Assembly: GCF_003672135.1 (NCBI RefSeq)
Contig: NC_039514.1
Location: 9,413,787-9,477,786 of the forward strand
DNA length: 64,000 nt
Direction: 5' to 3'
Origin: Ooceraea biroi
Taxonomy: Eukaryota; Arthropoda; Insecta; Hymenoptera; Formicidae
Shown: positions 35,801-46,458 of the stretch, piece after piece
Layout: each line of letters begins with the position of its first letter
Position numbering within the stretch: the stretch's first letter is position 1
Notes under the pieces: generated by a model
What the model was told of the DNA's origin: nothing
Database searches by the model: none
What the model saw: the letters and a program-made list of their open reading frames with translations, nothing else
Program-made: the position numbers and the translations under genes

Positions 35801-38800
35801 CGCCGCAATCGGCGACGATCTGATTCGACAGAAACATTTCGGTGCGGATCGCATCCAGGAGCGCTTGCAGGAGATCCTGGCCATGTGGAATCATCTGTTA
35901 GATCTGGCAGCATTCAGGAGGAAGCGGCTCGTAGAAGCCGTCGACTATCATCAGTTGTTCGCGGACGCCGACGATATAGATATCTGGATGTTGGATACTT
36001 TGCGACTCGTCTCGTCCGAGGACGTCGGCAGGGACGAGGCGAACGTGCAATCATTGCTGAAGAAGCACAAGGACGTGACGGATGAGCTCAAGAATTACGC
36101 CGCGACCATTGATCAGCTTCATCAACAGGCATCTACATTGGGCGAACAGGACGCTAAATCATCGGAGGTCTTGGAAAGATTAACCTCGATCGACAACAGG
36201 TATAAAGAGCTTCTCGAGCTGGCGAAAGTACGCAAGCAAAGGCTGCTGGACGCCTTGTCGTTGTACAAGGTATTCAGTGAAGCGGACGGAGTTGAACAAT
36301 GGATCGGTGAGAAGAACAGAATGCTGGATACCATGGTGCCCGCTAAAGACATCGAGGATGTGGAAATTATGAAGCACCGCTACAACGGCTTCGAGAAGGA
36401 GATGAATTCGAACGCGTCTCGCGTAGCTGTGGTGAATCAATTGGCCAGGCAACTATTGCATGTCGAACATCCGAACTCGGAGCAGATAATCGCACGGCAG
36501 AACGAGCTCAATCAGAAATGGGCCGAGCTGCGCGAAAAGGCGGAGAGCAAGCGCGAGGAGTTGAACTCCGCACACGGTGTGCAGACATTCCATATCGAGT
36601 GTCGCGAGACTGTTTCGTGGATCGAGGACAAGAAACGTATTCTGCAGCAAACCGACAGCCTGGAGATGGATCTGACTGGCGTGATGACATTGCAGCGCAG
36701 ACTGAGCAGCATGGAACGCGACTTGGCGGCTATTCAGGCCAAACTGGATGCGTTGGAAAAGGAAGCGGAGGTGATACAGAAAGAACACCCTGAGGAGGCA
36801 GCGGTAATACGTGAGAGGGTCACGCAGATCCATCTAATCTGGGAGCAGCTGACGCAGATGCTGAAGGAGCGCGATGCCAAGCTCGAAGAGGCCGGCGATC
36901 TTCACCGGTTCTTGCGCGACCTCGATCACTTCCAGGCGTGGCTGACGAAGACGCAAACTGACGTTGCAAGTGAGGATACGCCAACCAGCCTCGCTGATGC
37001 CGAGAGACTACTTACGCAGCATCAGAACATCAAGGAAGAGATCGATAATTACACGGACGACTACCAAAGGATGATGGAATACGGTGAACGATTGACGGCA
37101 GAGGCCAGTGACGGCGATACGCAATACATGTTCTTGCGAGAGAGATTAAACGCGCTCAAGATGGGCTGGGAGGAATTGCATCAGATGTGGGTAAATCGTC
37201 AGAATTTACTGTCCAATTCTCTCAATCTACAAGTATTCGACCGCGACGCGCGCCAAGCGGAGGTCTTGCTATCTCAACAAGAACACATTCTGGCCAAGGA
37301 CGAAACACCGGCGAACTTCGAGCAGGCGGAACACATGATCAAGCGTCACGAGGCTTTCATGACCACTATGGATGCCAACGACGAGAAGATCAACTCGGTC
37401 GTGCAGTTCGCCGGACGTTTGGTTGATGAAGGGCACTTTGCAGCCGACAAAGTGAAGAAGAAGGCCGACAGCATCAACGAGCGTCGTCGCGTGAATCGCG
37501 AGAAGGCCAATCAGCTTATGGAGAAACTCAAGGATCAGCTGCAGTTACAGATGTTCTTGCAGGATTGCGAGGAGCTTGGCGAGTGGGTGCAGGAGAAACA
37601 TATCACTGCGCAGGACGAGACGTACAGAAGTGCCAAGACTATTCACAGCAAGTGGACGCGTCATCAGGCGTTCGAGGCGGAGATCGCGAGCAACAAGGAT
37701 CGCTTGCAGCAGTTGCAACAGGCAGCTGACGAGTTGATCCAACAGAAACCGGATCTGGCGGAGATCATCAAGCCAAAAATGACCGAGCTGGCAGATCAGT
37801 TTGTAGAACTCGAGACCACGACTCACGACAAAGGTGAGCGATTATTCGACGCAAACCGCGAAGTTTTGATACACCAGACCTGCGACGACATCGATTCATG
37901 GATGAACGAATTAGAGAAACAGATAGAGAGCACCGACACTGGCTCCGATCTGGCATCTGTGAATATACTGATGCAGAAGCAACAGATGATAGAGACGCAA
38001 ATGGCGGTGAAGGCAAAGCAGGTCACCGAGCTCGACAAGCAAGCAGAACACTTGCAGCGTACCGTACCCGACGACAAGATGGAGGAGATCAAGTGCAAGA
38101 AGGAGAAAGTCGCCCAGAGATTCGCCCAATTAAAGGCGCCGCTGACTGATCGGCAACGGCATCTTGAGAAGAAGAAAGAGGCGTTCCAGTTCCGACGCGA
38201 CGTCGAGGACGAGAAACTGTGGATCGCCGAGAAAATGCCGCAGGCGACCAGTACAGAGTACGGCAACTCGCTATTCAACGTACACATGCTGAAAAAGAAG
38301 AATCAATCGCTGCGCACAGAGATCGAGAATCACGAGCCAAGAATCAATCTGGTATGCAACAACGGCCAGAAACTGATCGACGAGGGACACGAAGATAGTC
38401 CCGAGTTCCGCAAATTGATATCCGAGCTGACGGAGAAGTGGCGCGAGCTGAAGGATGCGGTGGATGACCGAAACAAGCACCTGTTACAGAACGAGAAGGC
38501 GCAGCAGTACTTCTTCGACGCCACCGAGGCGGAATCATGGATGAGTGAGCAGGAATTGTACATGATGGTAGAGGATCGCGGCAAAGACGAGATCTCTGCC
38601 CAGAATCTGATGAAGAAACACGAATCACTGGAGCACGCGGTCGAGGACTACGCAGACACAATTCGCCAGCTCGGTGAGACCGCCAGGCAGCTCATAAATG
38701 ATCAGCACCCACTAGCTGATCAAATCGCCGTGAAGCAGTCGCAGGTGGATAAACTGTACGCCGGCTTGAAGGACCTGGCAGGCGAGCGACGCGCCAAGTT

Positions 38801-41800
38801 GGACGAGGCGCTTCAGCTATTTATGCTGAATCGCGAGGTAGACGATCTGGAAAAGTGGATCCAGGAGAGAGAATTGGTCGCCGGCAGCCACGAGCTCGGT
38901 CAAGACTACGATCATGTAACTTTGCTCTGGGAGAGATTCAAGGAATTCGCACGCGACACCGAGGCGATTGGTTCCGAGCGCGTGGAAGCTGTAAACGGCA
39001 TCGCCGATTCTCTGATTGCCACTGGACATTCGGACGCGGCAACCATTGCCGAATGGAAAGATGGTTTGAACGAGGTCTGGCAGGATCTGCTCGAACTCAT
39101 CGAGACGCGCACGCAGATGCTGGTGGCGAGCCGCGAGCTGCACAAATTCTTCCACGATTGTAAGGACGTTCTTAGCAGGATCCTCGAGAAGCAGAACGCC
39201 ATGTCGGACGAACTGGGTCGCGACGCCGGTTCGGTATCAGCCCTCCAGCGCAAGCATGGCAATTTCGTCCAAGACCTGTCCACGTTGCAAAGCCAAGTGA
39301 CGCAAATCGAGGAGGAGTCCGCAAAATTGCAGGCGAGCTACGCCGGCGACAAGGCGCAAGAGATCACGAATCGCGAGGCTGAGGTCGTAGCGGCATGGAA
39401 CAATTTGCAGTCCCTGTGCGAAGGCAGGCGAGCCAAACTGGAGGATACCGGCGACCTGTACAGATTCCTCAACATGGTCAGGACCCTGATGATCTGGATG
39501 GATGACGTTGTGCGTCAGATGAACACGTCCGAGAAGCCGCGCGACGTTGCCGGCGTCGAATTGCTCATGAATAATCATCAGAGCTTGAAAGCGGAGATCG
39601 ATGCCAGGGAGGATAATCTGATGGCGTGCATCAATCTCGGGAAGGACTTGCTGGCCAGAAATCATTATGCTAGCGTGCAGATCAAGGAGAAATTGGCGGC
39701 GTTGACTGATCACAGGAATGCGTTATTACACCGGTGGGAGGAGCGCTGGGAAAATTTACAACTCAGTAAGTACTTTTCCGTTCAAAAATATATTTAAATT
39801 TTTTTATTATAAATTTGATTATTTTAAATTTTTTATTGTATAATTGAAACGTTTAATGTTCTGTGTTTAATATTCTACTTGTTTATTTGCCTGCAGTTTT
39901 GGAGGTTTACCAATTCGCCCGAGATGCGGCAGTCGCTGAAGCATGGCTAATCGCTCAAGAACCATATCTGATGAGCCAGGAACTCGGTGTAAGTAATCAA
40001 TCATTAAACATGAACCCGAATTTTTAATCAAGCAAGCAAATCTTGTAAAACTGTATAAATGGTTATTACGAATATGTTAATTGCTAAGTATAATCACTAT
40101 TTTTGCAGCATACTATCGACGAAGTCGAAAACTTGATCAAGAAACACGAGGCTTTCGAAAAATCGGCAGCTGCGCAGGAGGAAAGGTTTAGTGCCTTGCA
40201 CCGACTTACTACTGTAAGTAGCTTAAACATCATTTTGCAAAATGTGTAATGTTATAACAAGAAAAGCTCGAAAAGCCTGACAATATTGAAGACTTTTCGT
40301 TGTGTGATGTATCATTACAATTTATTATAAAATATGAAAATTGAAATTATTATTATAAGTATTTAAAAATTAATATTTTAATTATTAATATGTTAAATAT
40401 TTAGAAATTGAAAATTAATATCGTCCGTATTTTGCAGTTCGAACTAAAAGAATTAAAACGACGAGAGCAAGAAAGAGAAGAAGAAGAAAGACGCAAGAAG
40501 GAAGAGGCGGCAGCCGCGGAGGCTGCACGTCTGGCCAAGGCAACGCCCGTTACAAGCCCAGACGAGCCACCCAGTGAAAGGTATGAATGTCTTATTTTGA
40601 TTTGTAATATAACCTATGATGAATATATATAAAATATTGTATAATTAATAAATTTTATTTAATACAGAGCTGAGACCGACGGAGCGAGCGGAGTTGCCGG
40701 AGAAGATGAAGGACACGGTAATATAACTTTGCTTAACCAGCATATTTTGGGTTTACTAATCGAAACTGTAACGACTATCATCGAATGGTACCTGTTGCAT
40801 CTCCCAATTCTATCATACGGGTTTTGCATTTCGTTTGCAAGAACACTGATATCACGAGAGCAGTATTTAATAATTACTTGAAACATAAAATGTCGAGTGC
40901 TTTTCTAATATTTGGAGTTGTACATAAAATTCTCGTTCACCTGGCGTGGCAAATTTGGTGAGGACAGTAATCTCGTGACTGAGAGAGTAAATCAAAGAGC
41001 AGACCGAGTTTGTCGTGCGCAATGTATCGTTTCTCGACTAATAATCGTCATAGAGGTGCCCGAAATTTTGCTTTTGACATAAACTAAACTCGACTAGTCA
41101 AGAAGTTGGCATTACGAGTGCCAGTTTACCGGTTTTGTCTGGATAAGCATGACATTGCTAACAGCACGTTTATTTTTGCCTCTTTTTTTCCACCCACATC
41201 CATCAAATTCATTCCGATTCATCCGTGATATCCGTGTTCCACGACTCCAATTTCTCATCTGTCCACCCGCTCCTCGCCACATGCACCCTAATGCGGCACG
41301 GAATGCACGAATCGCAGTGGCACATCGTAAGGCTTCCACACGTACACCACAGCCTCAAGACAAGCCCAAGGAAGGTGAGTGTTTTACGTATAAGAGCCAT
41401 CACCATAAGCGAATAAGAATTCATTTTCCACATCGAGAATGCATCTTACTCCTAATTTTCTCACGATTGTCTTGAGATTACACTGTCCATTGGATATTGC
41501 ATTTTGCGTACATATATATATAGGTCTCTGTAATTTTTCCAACTGGTGGTGGATGGTTGACGAACGAGTCTTCGCAGCGGTACTTACCGAGACGGCTTCA
41601 CTTTCTGGGTTCAATTAACGTTTAAGTCACATGCGATATATCTCATGTCTTTCAGCGTGCTCGTAACAAAAGTATCATCGCACTTATCGCTATCTCGCCC
41701 ACGAATCACCGTTTTTTTTGCTTCGATTAATTCTCTCCCTACGCAGGTGATGGCCATGTAGTCCGACTGAGGTGTCCCTTCCGCCACATTTGCCACAAAT

Positions 41801-44800
41801 CATCCGACATCGATTGCTTCGTGAAACTTGTCGAACCTATCGAATGACGTAGAGAATATTTTTTACAAGCACTGCGGAAGCGGCACAGCTATAATCTGGC
41901 ATTCGCCAACGAATCGAGTGAAATTTAAATTCTAATTGTTCTCACTTAATTCTAATTAATCACGATTGTTTCTGGTCATACTAATCCGAGATTGCGATCC
42001 ATTTCCTTCATTCACGCTGCTGATCCAGTAAGTAGACGCGCTCAAATCGTATCGCACGTTTCATGCTGCCCTTCGTACGATCACGTTGAACCACGTAGAC
42101 AGTTTACGCCTAGAATACCTCGTCGGAAGGTAAGCGCACGAAACATCATCCCGCTCGGCGAACGTATGAACGATGTAGAAGCACGGATTCCCTTCCCGTT
42201 CATGTACATTGTACAAACATTCACTTGGAATATTCGGATGGTTATACGACGTACCACTTGTAATTGATGAGACTCGCGTAGAATAATTGTTATTTTTTAA
42301 TTTCGTTATGGAATTTTTCCATTTTTTTTTTCTTTTCTCGATGATACGATGGTGTTGAGAACACGCAAGATTTTTGTAACGCTAGTAGTAGTGATTATGA
42401 GAAACTGGTACTGGTATAACCGTGAATATATTGGCAATGTATCCGAATAATAAACAGCATGTGATTTTGTGATTGGTGTGGTGTAGTGCATGCACAAAAG
42501 CCTAGGCAACTGTCTTTCCGGGAGGGAGGAGGGACCACTCCGCCTGTTACGCCAACCTCTGCCAAACCGCCGCATGGTCCCCGCACACCGACAAGTAAGT
42601 GTTTGTAAAACAGGTGATCTGTGTTTCTCGATTTATGGTATATATTAAAAAATTATTAAAAAATGTATGCTGCCAATTATCAATCATGTTATCGAAATTG
42701 CATTGTGGATGTAAAATATCTAATTTTTATATCTATTTAGTATTTGAAATATTTATAAATGCAGAATTCGATGCTGAATAAGTAAAGAGGATTGTTAATT
42801 CTTGGATAAACAGTCTCGATCAGAAAAACACGGCTGACGACTCTTTATTGGGATCAAGTAGTGCTGAAGTAATCCGACTCCTCCCTGGAGACGCTCTTCG
42901 CCTGTAATGGTCCATAAGGGCACACGTTGCCATGTTTGTCCACGAAGCAGCACGTCTTCACGACACGCAAGGCTTCGTCCACCGATCGCGTTATATCCTC
43001 ATCACTTATTGTTACGTGGCGTATGACTTGTTGCCTGTCTATGACGAACAGAGCGCGATAGGCTATCCCTTGACTCTCATTCAGCACGCCGTAGCTCTTT
43101 GTAATCCGATGGCTTTTATCAGAGAGCAACGGAATCTTCATTTCACCTAGACCTCCTTGTTTCCGCGGCGTCGTCACCCACGTGAAATGCGAGTACTTCG
43201 AGTCCGTCGATATGGCAACCACCTCCGCGCCTATCGTGTAGTAATATATTATATATTTTTCGCGTAATATTATTAACAATTTATTAACGTTACGTCACAA
43301 GATACGATAAATATTTTATAAAATTTTATGAAGTCTTGTAATTTTTAAACACGCGGAGCTTACATTATGGTCAAAGGGAGCATTATTGAAAACTAGTATG
43401 CAATCTTAAATAAAAAGAAAAACAAAAATTATAACAAACTAGACGTAAGTATCCAATCGCGGCAAAAAGTTGAAACTTCGTACCAAGGGCTCGAAATTCG
43501 GCGATCCGATCACTAAATTGAATCAGTTCAGTGGGACACGCAAACGAGAAATTGCATGGGTAGAATAAGAGCGCCAGGTATTTCCCCACAAAAGATCGCG
43601 ACGACAGTTCCTGCATCTTCATGTCGATCACCGCGATTCCGGACCATCGTGGCGCGACCCGCGATACTGCCGGTACTAATTGCACCTGCTGCGGCCGCTG
43701 TGTCTCCGACTCTTCCGTACAACAGGCGTGCATCCCACGAACGTAATTTTTATTTTAACACGCGAGACTCTTCACGACTAATTTTACATTCTCCTTCCGT
43801 TTACGCTGTGAATAGTGCAGCGGTTCCGTTGTCAGATTACTTCACCACTTGAGACTATGAATTAATTTTGTCATCCAATAGCGAATGCCTCTGCACTTGG
43901 AAAATCAGACACGCATTGATATTTGGCTTTTAAAAAAATTGTATGTTTGCAAATTCATATAAATATCAGTAAAAATGTTTTGGAAAAGAGTTAAGAGTTG
44001 CAAAACATAGATAATTGTACGTAAATTGCTCGCAATAATGGAAATGTTTTCCTTTGTTATCTATAGTAAAGTAATACTCTCCAAGTTTGAATGGTAAATA
44101 TCGTATAGCATACACATTGCTCATTTGGCGTCTTGTGCATGAGCATGCTGCACGAGTATCGTGTAATATGTAGTTAAAGAGCATGCGGGAGTAATGATAA
44201 CGCGATAACGCGGCTGTTTGAGACGAGTAGCTTACCCGCGATCGGTTCTTGAGCTAGGTGTTGAGGTGTACGTAAGTAAACGAGGCTAATCGAAGCGTTA
44301 TGTGTGTTGCGTCACCGTTCTTAAGCCCCGAAAGGCAGCTCCGAGTCTGGCGCTTTAAGGCGTAAGGAACGCAGCCGCAGCAAGTCGCCGTTCCGCAGCT
44401 TCCGCTGGAGGAAGTCCGCCAAGTCGCCGAGTTTAGATCGCAGTGGCGTGAGTGACGATGAGCACAGCATCCCCGGTGAGTCAAGTGAGAAAAGAACCGC
44501 AATCAGCGCTAGTTAGGTCTCTGTCGCACGTTCACCCGATGAACGTCTCTCCTCTTCGCTTTTCCCTCGATTACTTATTTGCATCGCTCGCACATTTTCG
44601 ACTTCACACGCTCTTGTATTTACAGCCACGAGGGCGAATGATCCATCTTAGCGTCTAAGGTCAAGTGGTAGACGTTGCTACTCGAAGATCGAAGACGCGA
44701 TATTCGATAACGATGCGATTCGTAATAATTTGCGATCGAGCTTTCGCTACATGGGATTTCGAGCTGCCAACAGGAAGAACGATTGTCGTTGAATGTCCAG

Positions 44801-45912
44801 GTGGAAGCTGGGATTTCCTGTGCACATTCGTATCCGGCGATTAATTGCTTCACTAATTGATCATGCTTCAAGCTTCTAACGATTACTTTATGATGATCGT
44901 GCATTAGTTAGCTGCGATAATTGCTCGTTTCGATATTGGAATACAGCAGGCATTCGGATCCTGTTAAGTGTATCTAACAAGCGAATCAGTAATTGGACCG
45001 AGTATTTCTATTCCTGAGTGCCGTTGTATAAATTGGCGTATGTCGCGGCTTGTCGAGGAATCAAACGTCGAACAAACGTGATTGTGATTGGGCCGGGATA
45101 ACGAAGGCGTATTTCTATTAATAACGCATATCAATATTAATTAACTCTTGTCACATAATGCATTAATTATTTGCAGCTTCGTCGTTGGTCCGGCTCGAAA
45201 GGCGCAAGCTGATGTCGCTTTCTCTCTCTTTCATATAAATTCTCTCTCATATAAATAATGTTATAATTAATTATATGCATTTGAGCTACATATATATCAT
45301 AAAAGATCACTTCGCATCAAGTTGCAAGTGTTAATGATTATCTGACCGTTTTCAGAACAACGAAGTCCGAGCGACGACGAGTTCGAGGGGGTGTTGCAGC
45401 GGAAGCACGAGTGGGAGAGTACGACGAAGAAAGCGTCCAACCGCTCCTGGGACAAGGTGTACATGGTCGTGCGCGGGCAGAGCTTGTGTGTATATAAGGA
45501 CCAGAAGTCGTACAAAGCGTCGCCCGATCAGCCGTACAAAGGAGAAACTCCCCTTGATCTACGAGGCGCGACTATCACCGTAGCGAGTGATTACACTAAG
45601 AAGAAACATGTCTTCCGAGTCAAGTCAGTACTCGTCGCTTAATTAGTCGTATCCCGCGGGCAGTGCCGAAAGACGAACGTTGCCGCCCGCACAAACGAGC
45701 TTGTTTGACTGATTGTCTTTTGCAGGTCGCAAAGCGGATCCGACTTCCTGTTCCAGGCCAAAGACGATGCGGAGATGAACGACTGGGTGTCCGTGTTGAA
45801 TCAAGCGGCGCAGGGAACATCAGGCGCGGGCACGTCCAGGGCTCACACCCTGCCCGCACCGACACAAGCCGAGACCAAGCGGCGTAGCTTCTTCACTCTC
45901 AAGAAGAAGTAA
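32879..45912 (+). CDS. beta-Spec: Beta-spectrin (conventional spectrin beta chain)
   Basis: Actin-crosslinking submembrane skeleton protein that pairs with alpha-spectrin. Exons: 32879-33014, 33859-39765, 39897-39988, 40109-40213, 40438-40580, 40668-40717, 41318-41374, 42487-42594, 44326-44475, 45356-45623 and 45726-45912; 2,400 residues with all exons (Drosophila about 2,291). N-terminus MTTDISVVRGG; CH1/CH2 actin-binding domain about 54-280 (KKTFQKWVNSHL, DALLLWCQMKTAGYHNVNVR); about 17 spectrin repeats to about 2,050; a Glu/Arg-rich helix (RREQEREEEERRKKEEAAA); linker exons; PH domain (KHEWESTTKKASNRSWDKVY to DAEMNDWVSVLNQ); end RRSFFTLKKK. An acceptor at 32821-32825 implies an upstream non-coding exon. 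Exons 41318, 42487 and 44326 are all phase 1 at both ends, hence skippable. Exons 41318 and 42487 rest on weak acceptors. Confidence 0.95.
42854..43733 (-). CDS. 2-Cys peroxiredoxin, nested antisense in a beta-spectrin intron
   Basis: Thiol peroxidase that reduces hydrogen peroxide and alkyl hydroperoxides using thioredoxin. Two minus-strand exons, 43484-43733 and 42854-43230, join in phase to 208 residues. The active site reads FYPCNFSFACPTEL: the peroxidatic Cys is present, and the usual Thr of PxxxTxxC is Ser. Also present: TTPRKQGGLGEM (GGLG), GIAYRALFVID with conserved Arg, SVDEALRVV, resolving-Cys NVCP and a terminal DYF. GGLG plus YF marks the hyperoxidation-sensitive typical 2-Cys class. 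The tail after VCP (YGPLQAKSVSREESDYFSTT) departs from the common AGWKPG version. The N-terminus lacks a signal peptide; an in-frame TAA lies 7 codons upstream of the ATG. It fits between spectrin exons 42487 and 44326. Confidence 0.9.
44326..44475 (+). other. beta-Spec: Beta-spectrin linker exon with Arg/Ser-rich segment (part of the spectrin CDS)
   Basis: 150-nt exon between a CTTAAG acceptor and a GTGAGT donor, phase 1 on both sides. It encodes RRKERSRSKSPFRSFRWRKS then SLDRSGVSDDEHS. From memory of the family, Drosophila beta-spectrin carries a closely similar basic RSRSKSPFRSFRW block just before its PH domain; an alignment is needed to confirm. It was found by reading frame and splice sites, since no ATG-started open frame covers it. 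Confidence 0.8.
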
Positions 45913-46397
45913 GTTGCGGGAAGTTTCGCTACTTTGCAACACCGAGAAATTTCAGACAACACGGATACCGCGAACCGACTGATGGCGCGACAACTTCAAG
46001 CTAAATCAATTGATTCTGCGATTATTGTTTTGGCTGACGAATGAAATAGTCTTATGTAGCAAGAAATTCATTTGTGATATCATGAATTCATGAATTTTTA
46101 ACAAGATATATTTTCATATTTCTAAATATTTGTGATACGAACATCGTCAAGCAAATTAAGACTATTCTTGTATATAAAACTATTTAGTTATCATTGTGCT
46201 TTCATCTTTTTGGACACGATGAATCTGATAGAGAATATTCTGTTAGCAACGAGAAAATTCGCGTTTGTCATTATCCATCACGTCCCTTTTAATAATATTC
46301 TGTACAGTTAGCATTTCTTGCGTTCCTCATCTCTGTTTTTTCTTTAATGTTCAGCTCTTTCTCTCACCTCGGGAAATGATTTCAATTTGTGATTGCT
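45913..46397 (+). other. Beta-spectrin 3' flank, probable 3' UTR
   Basis: Directly follows the TAA stop (45910-45912). The stop overlaps a strong splice-donor consensus (AAGAAGAA/GTAAGT at 45902-45914), so an isoform splicing past this stop is possible. AT-rich and otherwise featureless. Confidence 0.45.
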
Positions 46398-46458
46398 AAG
46401 AATAAACTATTGGTTACCATACTTAGCGGCTAAGTATGGTAACCAATAGTTTATTCTT
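46398..46458. repeat. Perfect 30-bp inverted repeat with 1-nt spacer, containing AATAAA
   Basis: Left arm 46398-46427 and right arm 46429-46458 are exact reverse complements around a single G. AATAAA is at 46400-46405 in the left arm, with its complement in the right arm. It lies 486 bp past the beta-spectrin stop, so it may be transcribed in the 3' UTR and form a hairpin. Confidence 0.85.

Noticed and set aside
34230..39713. Many antisense open frames under beta-spectrin (up to 248 codons)
   Set aside because: Shadows of the long, GC-rich, strongly coding spectrin exon.
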